DNA of 51,964 nt from an uncultured Eubacteriales bacterium. GTDB lineage: Bacteria > Bacillota > Clostridia > Oscillospirales > Acutalibacteraceae. Under the pieces are notes generated by a model that made no database searches, was not told where the DNA came from, and saw only the letters and a list, made by a program, of their open reading frames with translations. Each line of letters opens with the position of its first letter. The stretch's first letter is position 1. The stretch covers positions 1 to 51,964 of the forward strand of contig CAKSTF010000012.1 in assembly GCA_934491515.1 (NCBI GenBank), in the 5' to 3' direction. The translations under genes were made by a program, and so were the position numbers. Of this stretch, positions 40,931 to 49,917 are shown one piece after another.

Positions 40931-42064
40931 TTACTCTTCTTTATAATTTTTACCGAAACCGTTACAGCTGTATCTTGTGTACTTGCCGTACCCCTCCGTA
41001 ACGATTTTCGTAATGGGCAAAATGGTGTAATCGGAAGTGATAACATAGTTTGTACTGATATTCCGCACGTCGCTGTAATAATTACTCAGCAGCGTAATCT
41101 TCCGAAGGGTCAGATTGCAGTTTAAATGTGCCGCTGCCGGGTAATAAGGCGATACGGAACCGTCGGGCGCTGCCTGCGCCTGCGCGTCGCTGTCGTCTAA
41201 CGGAGCCGCCGCATACACAATTTCGTAAAACGCGCTGTTTGTCATAAGAATGTTGCTGTTAAAAAGACGTATCGGCGTTTCTTTACCTATTGCCGATAAA
41301 TCAAGGTCAAAAGCGATATACTCCCTTTGCCCCATATCGAGGTACCAGTTCCATCCGGTCGTACCTTTGTCAAGATACTTTGCGGAAAACAGCATACTTA
41401 CCTTTCCGTCTTTAAAAGCCATCATCGGTATGCCCCAGTCGTATATCTTATCGGCGCTTAAAAACTCCGCCGTGTGATCTTCAAGCGTTTTGCCGTCCAC
41501 CGCGTAGCGATATACCTTGTTGAAAAGTTTATACTGCGTTTTATCAAGCGGACTTGTCTGGAACGGAGGACTGCTCACCTTATATCCGGAACCGTCCTTT
41601 AAATAAATGGTGCCCATTTCACCGTCGTGGGTCAAACGCCAGTAAAGCACATCCTTGCCGGGCAGGGTGCCGAACTCCTGCAAATTTTTCCCGTTCGGAA
41701 GCGTGGAGTTAAAGTTTGCCCGATAAAGTTTGCCGCCGGACACAACAAAGTCGTTTATATCTTTACTGTATGTGTGATCAAGAAGACAGTCAAACTCGGC
41801 GTATTCGTCTATAATGTTTTCGCCGCCCGTAAACTTTTGGTAATCCGATTTGTCAAACGATATGCCGCGCTCTTTAAGAAGCGCCTGTTCAAGCGTTACG
41901 GGTTCAGTACCCGTTGAGGCGTCCTTTGAAGAGCCGGAATTATCGCCGCCCGACGAACCTTTGCCGCAGGCGCAAAGCGCCGTACAAACAAGCAGCAAAA
42001 GTGCCGCCGTTTTAATAAAAAGGCGCTTTTTTTGACCTTTGGCGGAATATAGGCGTTTATGCAT
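40931..42064 (-). CDS. Lipoprotein (377 aa)
   Basis: The signal is basic then hydrophobic and ends LVCTALCACGKG, with lipobox LCAC. A Ser/Gly-rich linker (SSGGDNSGSSKDASTGTEP) leads to a beta-rich domain of about 310 aa with WxL/YxxD-type strands, perhaps a beta-propeller (repeats such as YWRLTHDGEMGTIYLKDGSG and FNKVYRYAVDGKTLEDHTAE). First gene of the five-gene run lipoprotein-lipoprotein-121 aa-zinc ribbon-surface protein. Function unknown; a cell-surface sensor or binding protein is possible. Confidence 0.72.
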   Translation of the reverse strand: MHKRLYSAKGQKKRLFIKTAALLLLVCTALCACGKGSSGGDNSGSSKDASTGTEPVTLEQALLKERGISFDKSDYQKFTGGENIIDEYAEFDCLLDHTYSKDINDFVVSGGKLYRANFNSTLPNGKNLQEFGTLPGKDVLYWRLTHDGEMGTIYLKDGSGYKVSSPPFQTSPLDKTQYKLFNKVYRYAVDGKTLEDHTAEFLSADKIYDWGIPMMAFKDGKVSMLFSAKYLDKGTTGWNWYLDMGQREYIAFDLDLSAIGKETPIRLFNSNILMTNSAFYEIVYAAAPLDDSDAQAQAAPDGSVSPYYPAAAHLNCNLTLRKITLLSNYYSDVRNISTNYVITSDYTILPITKIVTEGYGKYTRYSCNGFGKNYKEE

Positions 42065-42225
42065 GCCGTACCACTCCCAAATTACTCAAAATACTTTGCT
42101 ATAATTATATTTATATACGGTTTAGATGTATATAAGGGAAATCCGCCATATCACGCAAAACAGCGTGGCGGACTTCCGCCAACTTTAAAAAATGCCGGAA
42201 TATCGGCGTTTTTTATAAAAAATTG

Positions 42226-42260
42226 TAAAAAAAATACCTCCCGTTAAACGGGAAGTTAAA
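42226..42260 (-). terminator. Terminator of the LuxR-type gene
   Basis: On the minus strand TTCCCGT-TTA-ACGGGAG is followed by TATTTTTTTT. Other hairpins in the same 250-nt gap (TCCGCC...GGCGGA near 42146-42175) show that it is richly structured; no gene is visible between 42065 and 42316. Confidence 0.65.
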
Positions 42261-42316
42261 AACAAAATATCAGACCAAAAACGCAGCCGCTGCGGCAGAA
42301 TTATTTTGCCTGTGTG

Positions 42317-43037
42317 CTATATGTTATTATAAAGTGAAACAAGACTTATTCGCGATTTCACGCCGGTTTTTTCATATATTGCGGATACATAGCGTTCAAG
42401 CGTTCTTCTGGACACATACAAACGGTCGGCTATCTTTTGAAGTCCGTCCTCGGTATTTACAAGCAGGCCGAACACTTCCGCTTCACGCGGGGTAAGCGCA
42501 AATTTATCCGACAATTTCTGCAGTTTTTCACTGTCGCTCTGTTTGTCACGGGAATCTGCGGCAATTTTTTCAAAAAAGGTTTTTCTTCTGTTTGTGTAGG
42601 TAAGCGTCGCGATACTTGTAAGCACAAACAAAAGCAGTTCGATAACGATAATAACAACGTTGTTTTTTGAATTAAGCAGCGCCAGCGAACCGCCGGAGAT
42701 TACCACGGCAACAAGGTTGTTGACAGCCCTGCCGAGTCCCGCCCACAGTTCCGGAGTTTTTGTGTAACGCGCCATCTCCATAAAAGAGGCGGTGAAGAAA
42801 ACGGCAAAAAAGCGGATACAAAACAAAGCCTACCGTACTGATGCCAAGCGCATAGTTCTGCGCCGCTACCGACCGATTGCCCGACGCGGTAAGAGCGACC
42901 ATATTAACAAATAAAACTTCAGTGCCGAGAAACACAAAGGTAAACAGGCTCATTAAAACGATTGCTTTTGTATACGGAACTCTGTTTTCCTTGTTAAAAG
43001 CATCGCTTTGCCTGATTTTTTTCAAAATTCCATTCAT
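42317..43037 (-). pseudogene. Membrane-bound LuxR-type regulator with a frameshift at a homopolymer
   Basis: Two overlapping frames make up one protein. The first (start ATG 43037, AGAAGG upstream) gives MNGILKKIRQSDAFNKENRV and two membrane helices up to GFVLYPLF, then becomes nonsense. The second, entered after the run of six A on the plus strand (42806-42811), continues with more membrane helices and ends in a LuxR-type HTH (LTPREAEVFGLLVNTEDGLQ, then RTLERYVSAIYEKTGVKSRI). The joined product would be about 240 aa. It matches membrane LuxR regulators of anaerobes, but with fewer helices than the 12-helix forms. It may be broken, or read by slippage at the homopolymer. Confidence 0.75.
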
Positions 43038-43608
43038 AAACAAACCTTCTTTGCTTTGTACGCAAACCGTTTCAAGTCCACTTTACACCGTTTAACATTA
43101 TAGCATAACGCAAAAACGTTTGCAATATTAAACAAACCTTCCCCGATTTTCAAAGGGAAGGATATTTTTATTGTTTTTTAACTTTTTGCTCGTTTCGATT
43201 GCGCTCCCACAATTCATTTTAAGTGTGCAGGACGATACGCCGATAACAGAGTGCGTCAAACGGTAAGATGTGACGGTGTGATTGCAGGGCAAAAAGATAA
43301 GCACCGAGGCTTTCGCTTCGGCGCTTATGTTGTTCGCCTCGGTGGTTATCAGCATATTGATCGGGGAACCGGAGAATGCATTAAGGACGATCGCATAGCA
43401 CATAAAGAACGACTGTTTGAATATCCTGCCTGCAAGCAGCGCAATGAGACCCTTTGCGACGGTCGCAAAAACGACGAGCGCGGCAGCGCAGCCCCAAAGC
43501 GGAGGGCAGCGCAGCCGATGACTGCGCTGTTCTTTCAAAAAAACGCTCTATCCTGATTGCTTTGTCTATCTAACTCAATTTACATCTACCCCGGGTATTA
43601 AATTCATA
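43038..43608. other. Gene-poor stretch with a possible membrane-protein remnant
   Basis: About 570 nt. On the minus strand, 43538 down to 43128 is open for 136 codons and includes two hydrophobic stretches (GCAAALVVFATVAKGLIALL and FFMCYAIVLNAF), but it has no ribosome site and a non-natural-looking tail. I read it as a decayed transporter-like fragment. A hairpin CCTTCCC/GGGAAGG near 43137-43167, followed by T on both sides, could be a terminator. Confidence 0.35.
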
Positions 43609-44160
43609 TTAAAGGAACTTGTCAAGCTCGCGCTCAACGTTCTTATATTTTTTGACCTTGGGGCTATGTATAAGGTGCCCTCTTGCCATGACCATTCTCA
43701 CATTACGAAGGGTTCTGAGGTCGTCAATCGGATTTGCATCGGTGACAATAAGATCAGCGCATTTGCCGGGCTCTACAGTGCCGGTGATATCATCGATATG
43801 CGCTATTTCAGCATTTCGCTTCGTTGCGGTGTAGAGCGCGAACTTATTCGACACGCCGCAATATTTATGGAAATAGAGAAGTTCTCTCCACATATCGTAG
43901 TGAGTGATGAACGGACATCCGGTGTCGGTTCCGAGACCGACGGGAATACCGTTTTCAAGGCATTTCACGGAGCAGTCGATTATGCCCTCGAACACAACAT
44001 TGCCGTTAAACTGCGAAAGTTCGGTCGCATGGCTGACGGAGCGATCGAACAGCGCATAAGGAAGCGCCGGAGAAAGTGTCGTTATAAGCGCCGCGTGTTT
44101 CTTTTTAAAAAGCGAGATTATTTCATCATCCGCCTTTGCGCCGATGTCACAATATGTAAA
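43609..44160 (-). pseudogene. C-terminal fragment of an amidohydrolase
   Basis: The last ~180 residues of a metal-dependent amidohydrolase of the imidazolonepropionase-like type. Motifs are ADDEIISLFKKKHAALITTL, GIPVGLGTDTGCPFITHYDM (with the catalytic Asp in GTDTG), TATKRNAEIAHIDDITGTVE and PGKCADLIVTDANPIDDLRT. The N-terminal ~220 residues with the HxH metal ligands are missing; upstream of about 44160 the frame turns to unrelated sequence. Not expected to be active. Confidence 0.8.
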
Positions 44161-44915
44161 ACGTATATTGCGACAATAAACTCCGCAAATCTTAAACAAA
44201 TACCTTAAATGCAAGCACAAAGACAATAACAAGCACGAACGGAAATATACGCCCAACTTTCGCACAAAAAACGCAAAAGAACAAACTTAAATGGGAAAGA
44301 GGTATAGCAGCGCTGTAAAAATATGTCAAATATTACGGTTAAAACCTACCCCCCCTCCTCGGCGGTTTGCCACTCCGGGCTTTTTGTTTATTTTATTGCT
44401 ACTAAATGAAACAAAAAAGCAAACGCTCCCGCTTTTATATAACGGGAAACAAAACAAGAAGAAATTAAATAAATATATGTAATATAAAATATAAATATCT
44501 TTCTTTTTGTTTTTTTCCCTTATATATAAAAGTGAACATTGCGCGACTGTGAAGTATCTCCATATTTTACCATTACATCCCGTGCCGGTGTCGGTGTAAG
44601 CCGTCAGGCGTTGCGGTTGTGTTTGTTGCATGATTGTTTGCAGATTTGCTTGTGCGGTGATTTTGGGGTTTGTTTTGTTGTGCATAGTGCCGAAAAAGGA
44701 CAGCATAAAGCATTATTTTATTTTTTGCGGTTTTCGTGGGGCGTTTCTGGGCGCTTGTGCGGCGCTTAAATTGTTTTTTAATATTCGGAGCAAAACAAAA
44801 GCCGCTTAAAAGCCTGTTTAAACGGCTTTAGCGGCGTGTTTGTGCGTTGCTGTGCTGTTTGTATATTGTGCATATTGCACAAATAGGGGTATTTGAACAT
44901 ATGCGTTGATTATGA
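44161..44915. other. AT-rich intergenic mobile-DNA remnant
   Basis: About 750 nt with base composition unlike the chromosome genes, including long poly-pyrimidine and A/T tracts. A hairpin GCCGCT..AAGCC/GGCTT..AGCGGC spans 44801-44835. Open frames on either strand (for example 44706 down to 44326) lack ribosome sites and have low-complexity ends; I do not call them genes. Confidence 0.4.
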
Positions 44916-44921
44916 TATAAT
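44893..44921 (+). promoter_or_regulatory. Promoter of the 46-aa mobile-element gene
   Basis: TTGAAC (44893-44898), 17-nt spacer, TATAAT (44916-44921). Confidence 0.7.
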
Positions 44922-44973
44922 AACAATGTAAACAAAGCAAAGTTTACAATTTTACGGTTTGGAGGTCTTGAAA

Positions 44974-45114
44974 ATGACGGGCGAGAACGAAACACGGGAG
45001 GAAAACGCCGAAATGATGAGCGATAAAACTTTAAACGCTTTAATCGCTTTTTTACGCGGCAAGGGCTGGACGGAGTCCGAGATTGTCGAGTTGTTTGACT
45101 TTATAAGCAAGTAA
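44974..45114 (+). CDS. Small protein of a mobile element (46 aa)
   Basis: The start ATG follows TTTGGAGG at good spacing. The product, MTGENETREENAEMMSDKTL then NALIAFLRGKGWTESEIVEL, is acidic at the N-terminus with a helical C-terminal half. Similar short helix-turn-helix-like peptides occur on conjugative elements of gut Clostridia, but I cannot assign a family. The same start context (TTGGAGG-T-TTGxAAATGAC) recurs at the next gene. Confidence 0.65.
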   Translation: MTGENETREENAEMMSDKTLNALIAFLRGKGWTESEIVELFDFISK

Positions 45115-45189
45115 GGCAATAAAAAGCGGCGCAACCCATAAAAACCCCCGAACGGTTGCACGACCCAGCGGGGCAAGAGTTACGCCACA

Positions 45190-45275
45190 AAACACGAACA
45201 GAAAAACCAAACGAGAAGGCGGAAGCCCGAGGGCTCGCCGTCCACGCCGTCTTTTCGTTTCTGTTCTTTTAGATG
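45190..45275 (+). repeat. Long imperfect hairpin between two small mobile-element genes
   Basis: GAACAGAAA..AACGAGAAGGCGG on the left arm pairs with CCGTCTTTTCGTTTCTGTTC on the right arm (about 45194-45270) and is followed by TTTTAG. It may be a terminator of the 46-aa gene or an element-specific structure. Confidence 0.5.
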
Positions 45276-45327
45276 ATAACACGGCGGCGGGCATAAAGTC
45301 AATATTTAAATTTTGGAGGTTTTGGAA

Positions 45328-45453
45328 ATGACCTATACAATCGCGAATAATGAACAGTACAACAGCATTGAAATTACTTTCGACGGCAAACCGTGCGCCG
45401 CCATACGCGCGGCACTAAAGGCGAACGGCTGCCGCTGGCACGGTGTACTCTGA
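45328..45453 (+). pseudogene. 5' fragment of a mobile-element protein, cut at the recombinase-element boundary
   Basis: The start has a good ribosome site (TTTGGAGG). The product MTYTIANNEQYNSIEITFDG continues to LKANGCRWHGVL and stops. Relatives I remember from conjugative elements continue after RWHGV with a KVWYG-type segment for many more residues, so the gene is cut after about 40 codons. The break at about 45445 is the probable left junction of the recombinase element. Confidence 0.6.
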
Positions 45454-45460
45454 AACCTCA

Positions 45461-45507
45461 CACAGCAACACGGGGTATCCACTACGTGGATACCCCGTGT
45501 TGCTGTG
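45461..45507 (+). repeat. 22-bp perfect inverted repeat at the element left end
   Basis: CACAGCAACACGGGGTATCCAC (22 nt; shown as position 45461-45482) pairs exactly with 45486-45507 around a 3-nt TAC loop. It begins 16 nt after the break in the upstream gene. It may be the element end structure, a recombinase-binding site, or an unusually long terminator for transcription arriving from the right. Confidence 0.75.
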
Positions 45508-45630
45508 ATATTTTCCTTAAACAACCGTAAAATACTCTTTTGCTTTTCACTGTTGCTTCCTACTTCCCGAAAAATCCTCACATAAGAGAAAAACGGCAAA
45601 TGAAAAGCGAGAAAGAAATAGGTAATAAGT

Positions 45631-45662
45631 AAAAATCCCAATTCTTACGAATTGGGATTTTT
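45631..45662 (-). terminator. Bidirectional terminator of the recombinase operon
   Basis: A perfect 14-bp stem AAAAATCCCAATTC/GAATTGGGATTTTT with TTAC loop, about 100 nt past the stop of the last recombinase gene. Its flank 45622-45639 repeats 18 nt found after the tRNA terminator (7568-7585). The rest of 45454-45762 holds no gene. Confidence 0.85.
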
Positions 45663-45762
45663 GCCACCCGTACCCAATAAAGATACCTTTCTGTTTTTGG
45701 TAGGGGGATTCGTGACACTGCGACAATCATTATATCTCACTCCCTTGCGTTTTTCAATCTCT

Positions 45763-47400
45763 TTATAGTGCCATCTCAATTTCCGTGCCGCCGATAAAGA
45801 CCACCTTGATTTTCTCTTTTGATTCCACCACTACGCATTCTATAATCTGCCGGACGAGCTTGTCGTCATATTCCATCGGGTGGTTTTGCAGTCCGTCAAG
45901 TATGGTGTAAATCTCATCGAGTCGGGGCTTTGCGCTTTCTCGCTTTTGGCGCATGGCGGCGTACTGTTCAAGCTGCACGGTCAGTCTCTGCTTTTCGCTC
46001 ATGAGCTCGGCAATCCGTCCCTCGTCGATGGCATCTGCATTGTCGGCGGATACCGCTTTGAGCATTTTCTGAAACTCGGCATCCAACTCCGCTATGCGTA
46101 TCTGAATGTCGAGGGTCTTATCCTCGGTGGTTTCATCCGTAAGTCCCATGCCTATATGCAGTTTCAGTGTTTTCAGCACTTCTGTGTTTTGTTTCGCCGT
46201 CTGCATGATGGCTCTCATAATGGCATCTTGCAGCAGGCTTTCCTCGATGCTCGGTGAGTTGTGGCAGTATTTCTTGCCGTAATCGAGTCGGTTGATGCAT
46301 CGCCATACAACTTTCTTTTTGCCGTGTACCGTCCAAGTGCATCGGCGGTAAGGGGTACGGCATTCGCCGCAGATCAGCAGTTCGGTCAGCGCATATTTGC
46401 TTGAGTATCGGCTCAGCTCGGTTATCGTGCCTTTCTGTTTGACCTTCGGTTTGCCTGCCCGCCGTGCGATTTCCTCTTGAACTCTTGCAAAGGTGCCTGC
46501 GTCGATAATGGCAGGGTGATTTTCCTCAATGTAGTATTTTGTTCGCTCACCGTTATTCACCTTGACCCGCTTGCTGATGCAGTCGGTCACGAAGGTTTTG
46601 TTGACTACGGCATCACCCTTGTATTTTTCGTTTGTCAGTATGGAGCGGATGGTTCGGTGCTGCCATTCGGTGCAGCCGCCCGGTGTCGGTATTCCTTTTA
46701 CTTCAAGATAGCATTTTATTCCGTGCAGGCTCTCACCGGAGAGATAGCGTGTATATATTTCTTTGACAATCTCGGCTTCTTGGGGAACGATTTCAATCTC
46801 ACCGTCTGCGCTTTTCGTGTAGCCGAGGAAGTGCTTGCATTGGAACGGCACGACGCCTTGCTTTGCACTTTGTGCTTTGCCCCATTTGACATTGGCGCTG
46901 ATATTTTCGGATTCGCTTTGGGCTATCGAGCCGTAGATGGTGATGTAAAATTCCGAGGCAGGATCAATGCTGTGGATGCCCTGTTCCTCGAAGAACACAT
47001 CTACATTGACATCTCGGAGCTTTCGTGTCGTTTTGATCACATCGAGAGTGTTTCGGGCGAAGCGACTGATGGATTTGACGATGATCATGTCGATTTTGCC
47101 CTTGTAGCAGAGGCGAAGCATTTTATTGAATTCGTCACGCTTTTTCATGCTTGTTCCCGTGATGCCCTTATCGGCAAAGATGCCGACAAGCGTCCATTTC
47201 GGCTCGGTACGGATGCGTTCCTCGTAATGAGTTTTCTGCATCTCGTAGCTGTTTAGCTGTTCGTCCTGCGCCGTGGATACCCGACAGTAAGCGGCAACTC
47301 TGAGCTGTCGGTAATTCTGCGTTATCGCCGCTTTGGTGTCTATCGTCGCAGGGATGATATGCACTTTCTTTTGCGGCTTCATGGTTGCTGTCTGCGTCAT
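45763..47400 (-). CDS. Large serine recombinase C (catalytic)
   Basis: A 545-aa site-specific recombinase. The resolvase catalytic domain (about 33-180) has the active-site serine in AAYCRVSTAQDEQ, then GITGTSMKKRDEFNKML and IIVKSISRFARNTLDV. A recombinase domain follows (about 205-310), then a zinc ribbon (ICGECRTPYRR...RCINRLDYGKKYCHN), a coiled coil (about 440-500) and the C-terminal strand domain. The length and order match LSRs of integrative elements. Its ATG overlaps the stop of recombinase B by 4 nt. Last gene of the operon. Confidence 0.93.
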   Translation of the reverse strand: MTQTATMKPQKKVHIIPATIDTKAAITQNYRQLRVAAYCRVSTAQDEQLNSYEMQKTHYEERIRTEPKWTLVGIFADKGITGTSMKKRDEFNKMLRLCYKGKIDMIIVKSISRFARNTLDVIKTTRKLRDVNVDVFFEEQGIHSIDPASEFYITIYGSIAQSESENISANVKWGKAQSAKQGVVPFQCKHFLGYTKSADGEIEIVPQEAEIVKEIYTRYLSGESLHGIKCYLEVKGIPTPGGCTEWQHRTIRSILTNEKYKGDAVVNKTFVTDCISKRVKVNNGERTKYYIEENHPAIIDAGTFARVQEEIARRAGKPKVKQKGTITELSRYSSKYALTELLICGECRTPYRRCTWTVHGKKKVVWRCINRLDYGKKYCHNSPSIEESLLQDAIMRAIMQTAKQNTEVLKTLKLHIGMGLTDETTEDKTLDIQIRIAELDAEFQKMLKAVSADNADAIDEGRIAELMSEKQRLTVQLEQYAAMRQKRESAKPRLDEIYTILDGLQNHPMEYDDKLVRQIIECVVVESKEKIKVVFIGGTEIEMAL

Positions 47401-48239
47401 GCGGTTTCCTCCTTTCCGATCCTCTGACCGTTTATCAGTGTAAGGCTTATTTCGCCGTTTCTTTGTAGGTGTATCTCGCTGACCGCTTGGTCTGCCAAGG
47501 CGCTGTCATAGGCTGTCAACGGTGATGCGGATTTGAATGTATCTTTTAGGCTCTGCGCCGTGGTCACTTCCGTTCCAAGACACTTGTATTTTTCGCTCAC
47601 GCAAGTGAGCATTTTTTGCTTCAGTGCTTCTTTATCAAAGCCGATGGTATCGAGGGTCTTGACTATCTCTACGCTCATGCGCTTGACCTCTTGGCTTTCC
47701 TCATAGGCGCTTTCGGGTATCTCGATTCTTTCGGGGTCGGCGATGACTTCGTTGAGCCGTTTTGTAATGCCGTTTTGCATATCCTCATCGGTTATGCTGA
47801 CGGTGGTTTTGCATTCGGGGCAGCACCACCATGTAGATGCTTTACGGCGGTTGTCGTAGCGTCGCTGCATTCTGCTGCCGCAGCTTGGGCAGACGACCGG
47901 AACGGTCAGCTTGAAGTGGGATACTGCCTTTTGCGTGTTCTTTTCGGTTTTCATGGCCTGCATAGCCGTATACGCTTGCTCGGTGAGTATGGAAGGATAT
48001 CCGTTTTCGCCGATATAGCGCTTATCGTCGATCATGCGCTGTATGCGTGACCTGTTCCAATCGTTCTTGCCGGGCATATACTCAACTCGCTTTGCGGTCA
48101 GCAGTTCGGCTATGGTTCTCAGTGATTTCCCACCGAGATATTGTTCGGCTGTTTCTCGGATAATAGCGGCTTCGATATCGTTGATGATGACCGTGCCGTT
48201 TTCCATAGTGTAGCCAAACGGTATGTTTCGATGGTTCAT
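47397..48239 (-). CDS. Recombinase B lacking the catalytic resolvase domain
   Basis: A 280-aa protein made only of the DNA-binding part of a large serine recombinase. It begins MNHRNIPFGYTMENGTVIIN (start of the recombinase domain), then ETAEQYLGGKSLRTIAELLT, a zinc ribbon (CPSCGSRMQRR...WCCPECKTTVS), a coiled coil (about 180-225) and a C-terminal strand segment. There is no YxRVS motif and no room for it. The start at 48239 overlaps the stop of recombinase A (ATGA); the GTG four codons up is too close to AAAGGA. It lies between two catalytic recombinases, so it may be a directionality or accessory factor. Confidence 0.88.
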   Translation of the reverse strand: MNHRNIPFGYTMENGTVIINDIEAAIIRETAEQYLGGKSLRTIAELLTAKRVEYMPGKNDWNRSRIQRMIDDKRYIGENGYPSILTEQAYTAMQAMKTEKNTQKAVSHFKLTVPVVCPSCGSRMQRRYDNRRKASTWWCCPECKTTVSITDEDMQNGITKRLNEVIADPERIEIPESAYEESQEVKRMSVEIVKTLDTIGFDKEALKQKMLTCVSEKYKCLGTEVTTAQSLKDTFKSASPLTAYDSALADQAVSEIHLQRNGEISLTLINGQRIGKEETA

Positions 48240-49795
48240 GCTCGGTTGCACCGTCCTTTCTCTCGTATTTTTTCGGGCAGGCTGATGCCGCCTATGAGGT
48301 GGAAGGTCAGTTGGTCATTGCCGTCCACCGTGATGCTGTCCACCGTTTGTCCGAACAGCTCGGCGTCGAAGTCCGTGCCGAGTTCGGTTTCTGTGAGGAT
48401 ATCGTTCAGCAGTTTCAGCCCATCCAACATTTCGTCCTCATCGCTGTCGGTGATTTTGGTTCGGCGTTCGATCCGCAGTTCGGTTATTCTGCTTTCAAGC
48501 GCATCGGACTGTGCCGTGTAATCGGCGGCATTGAGCAATCCTTTGCCGTGCAGACGGGAGAGGACAAGGTTCTGCGCCGCAAGGTCGGCGATCTCTCGGT
48601 CGAGTTCTTTGATCCGCTGCTGACTGCCTGTGGTACGGTATTGCAGTTGTTCGAGCTGGCGGATGAGCGTGCCGAGCAGATATTCTCTGTTGGCGCTCAG
48701 CTTCCGTATCATAAGGTTGAATGCGGCGTATACTTCTTGCTCTCGGACTCTGCGCCAAGTGCAATTCGTTTGTCCCGTGGCTTTTCCGGCGCATATCCAA
48801 TAGGCTGTGCCTTTTATCGTCTGACGGCGGAAGCTGCGGCCGCATTCGGGACAGCGAAGCATTTTGGACAGCGGATAGGTTTTATAGCTTCGCTTACAGT
48901 TTGGCTGTCGGCTTTTAATAAGCGCCTGCACCGCCTCATAGGTTTCACGGCTCACGATGGCAGGATTGCTGTCCTCGATATAGTACATCGTCTGTTCGCC
49001 GTGATTTTTCTGCTTTTTGAACGGCAGGGTCTGTGTGGTGATTTTCTTTTGCAGGAGAGCGTCGCCCATGTACCTCTCATTATTCAGCACATAGTTCACG
49101 GTGGTATGATACCATTTTTCCTGACCGTACCGTCTGCTCACCTCATCGGCGTTGAGCAGATTGGCAATTTTCTGCATACCGATGCCCTGTAGGTAGAGAT
49201 TAAAAATCCGGCGAATCACAGCCGCTTCCGTTTCGTTGATTACGAGCTCGCCGTTGATGAGGTCGAAGCCGTAAGCCGGAGCGCAGCAGTTGAATTCGCC
49301 GGAGTTCATTCTCTTTTGATAACTCCATCGCATATTCTGCGATATGGAGATGCTTTCCTGTTGGGCGATCATGCCGGGGAAGGTTGCGAACATCTCGCTG
49401 TTCATGGACCGGGTGTCCAGTCCTTGTTCCTCGAAGTATACGCTGACTTCCATTTGTTCGAGCGCTCGGAGCGCCGTCAGCATTTCCTCGGTGTTTCGGG
49501 CGAAGCGCGACATGGATTTGACGATGATGCGGTCTATCAAGCCTTTCTTGCAATCCCGCAGCATTCGGCGGAAGTCATCCCGCTTTTCCATACTCGTTCC
49601 GGTCACGCCCTCGTCTGCATAAATGTCTACGAATTTGTATTCGGGACGCCGTTTACAGTATTCGGAGTAGTATTTGATTTGTGCGGCGAAGGAATGGAGC
49701 TGGTCACTTGAATCACTGGACACTCGACAGTAGGCCGCAAGTCTTATCTGAGGTGGCGTCGGCTTTTGCCGGGTGATCTCGGTTATTGTTTTCAT
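48236..49795 (-). CDS. Large serine recombinase A (catalytic)
   Basis: A 519-aa recombinase. The catalytic domain has the active-site serine in AAYCRVSSDSSDQ, GVTGTSMEKRDDFRRML and IIVKSMSRFARNTEEM. A recombinase domain with AYGFDLINGELVINETEAAV follows, then a zinc ribbon (CPECGRSFRRQ...WICAGKATGQTNC) and a long coiled coil (about 390-470). The ATG at 49795 follows AAGGAG; a frame to 49855 has no ribosome site. It is the first of three overlapping recombinase genes. Confidence 0.94.
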   Translation of the reverse strand: MKTITEITRQKPTPPQIRLAAYCRVSSDSSDQLHSFAAQIKYYSEYCKRRPEYKFVDIYADEGVTGTSMEKRDDFRRMLRDCKKGLIDRIIVKSMSRFARNTEEMLTALRALEQMEVSVYFEEQGLDTRSMNSEMFATFPGMIAQQESISISQNMRWSYQKRMNSGEFNCCAPAYGFDLINGELVINETEAAVIRRIFNLYLQGIGMQKIANLLNADEVSRRYGQEKWYHTTVNYVLNNERYMGDALLQKKITTQTLPFKKQKNHGEQTMYYIEDSNPAIVSRETYEAVQALIKSRQPNCKRSYKTYPLSKMLRCPECGRSFRRQTIKGTAYWICAGKATGQTNCTWRRVREQEVYAAFNLMIRKLSANREYLLGTLIRQLEQLQYRTTGSQQRIKELDREIADLAAQNLVLSRLHGKGLLNAADYTAQSDALESRITELRIERRTKITDSDEDEMLDGLKLLNDILTETELGTDFDAELFGQTVDSITVDGNDQLTFHLIGGISLPEKIREKGRCNRA

Positions 49796-49917
49796 CTGTA
49801 TTTCTCCTTTCCGCAAGGGGGTCGCCTTGCTGTTATTCGCCTTTTGGCATGACACACCATACCACAGGAGTTCGAATACTTCCAGCGGTTTTTCGCAAAA
49901 ACCTGAGAATTAAGATT

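Noticed and set aside
43251..43556. A 101-codon plus-strand frame
   Set aside because: Antisense to the better membrane-like remnant and with no start signals.
44326..44769. Open frames on both strands in the AT-rich stretch
   Set aside because: No ribosome sites, low-complexity tails (IYILYYIYLFNFFLFCF type) and no recognisable domain.
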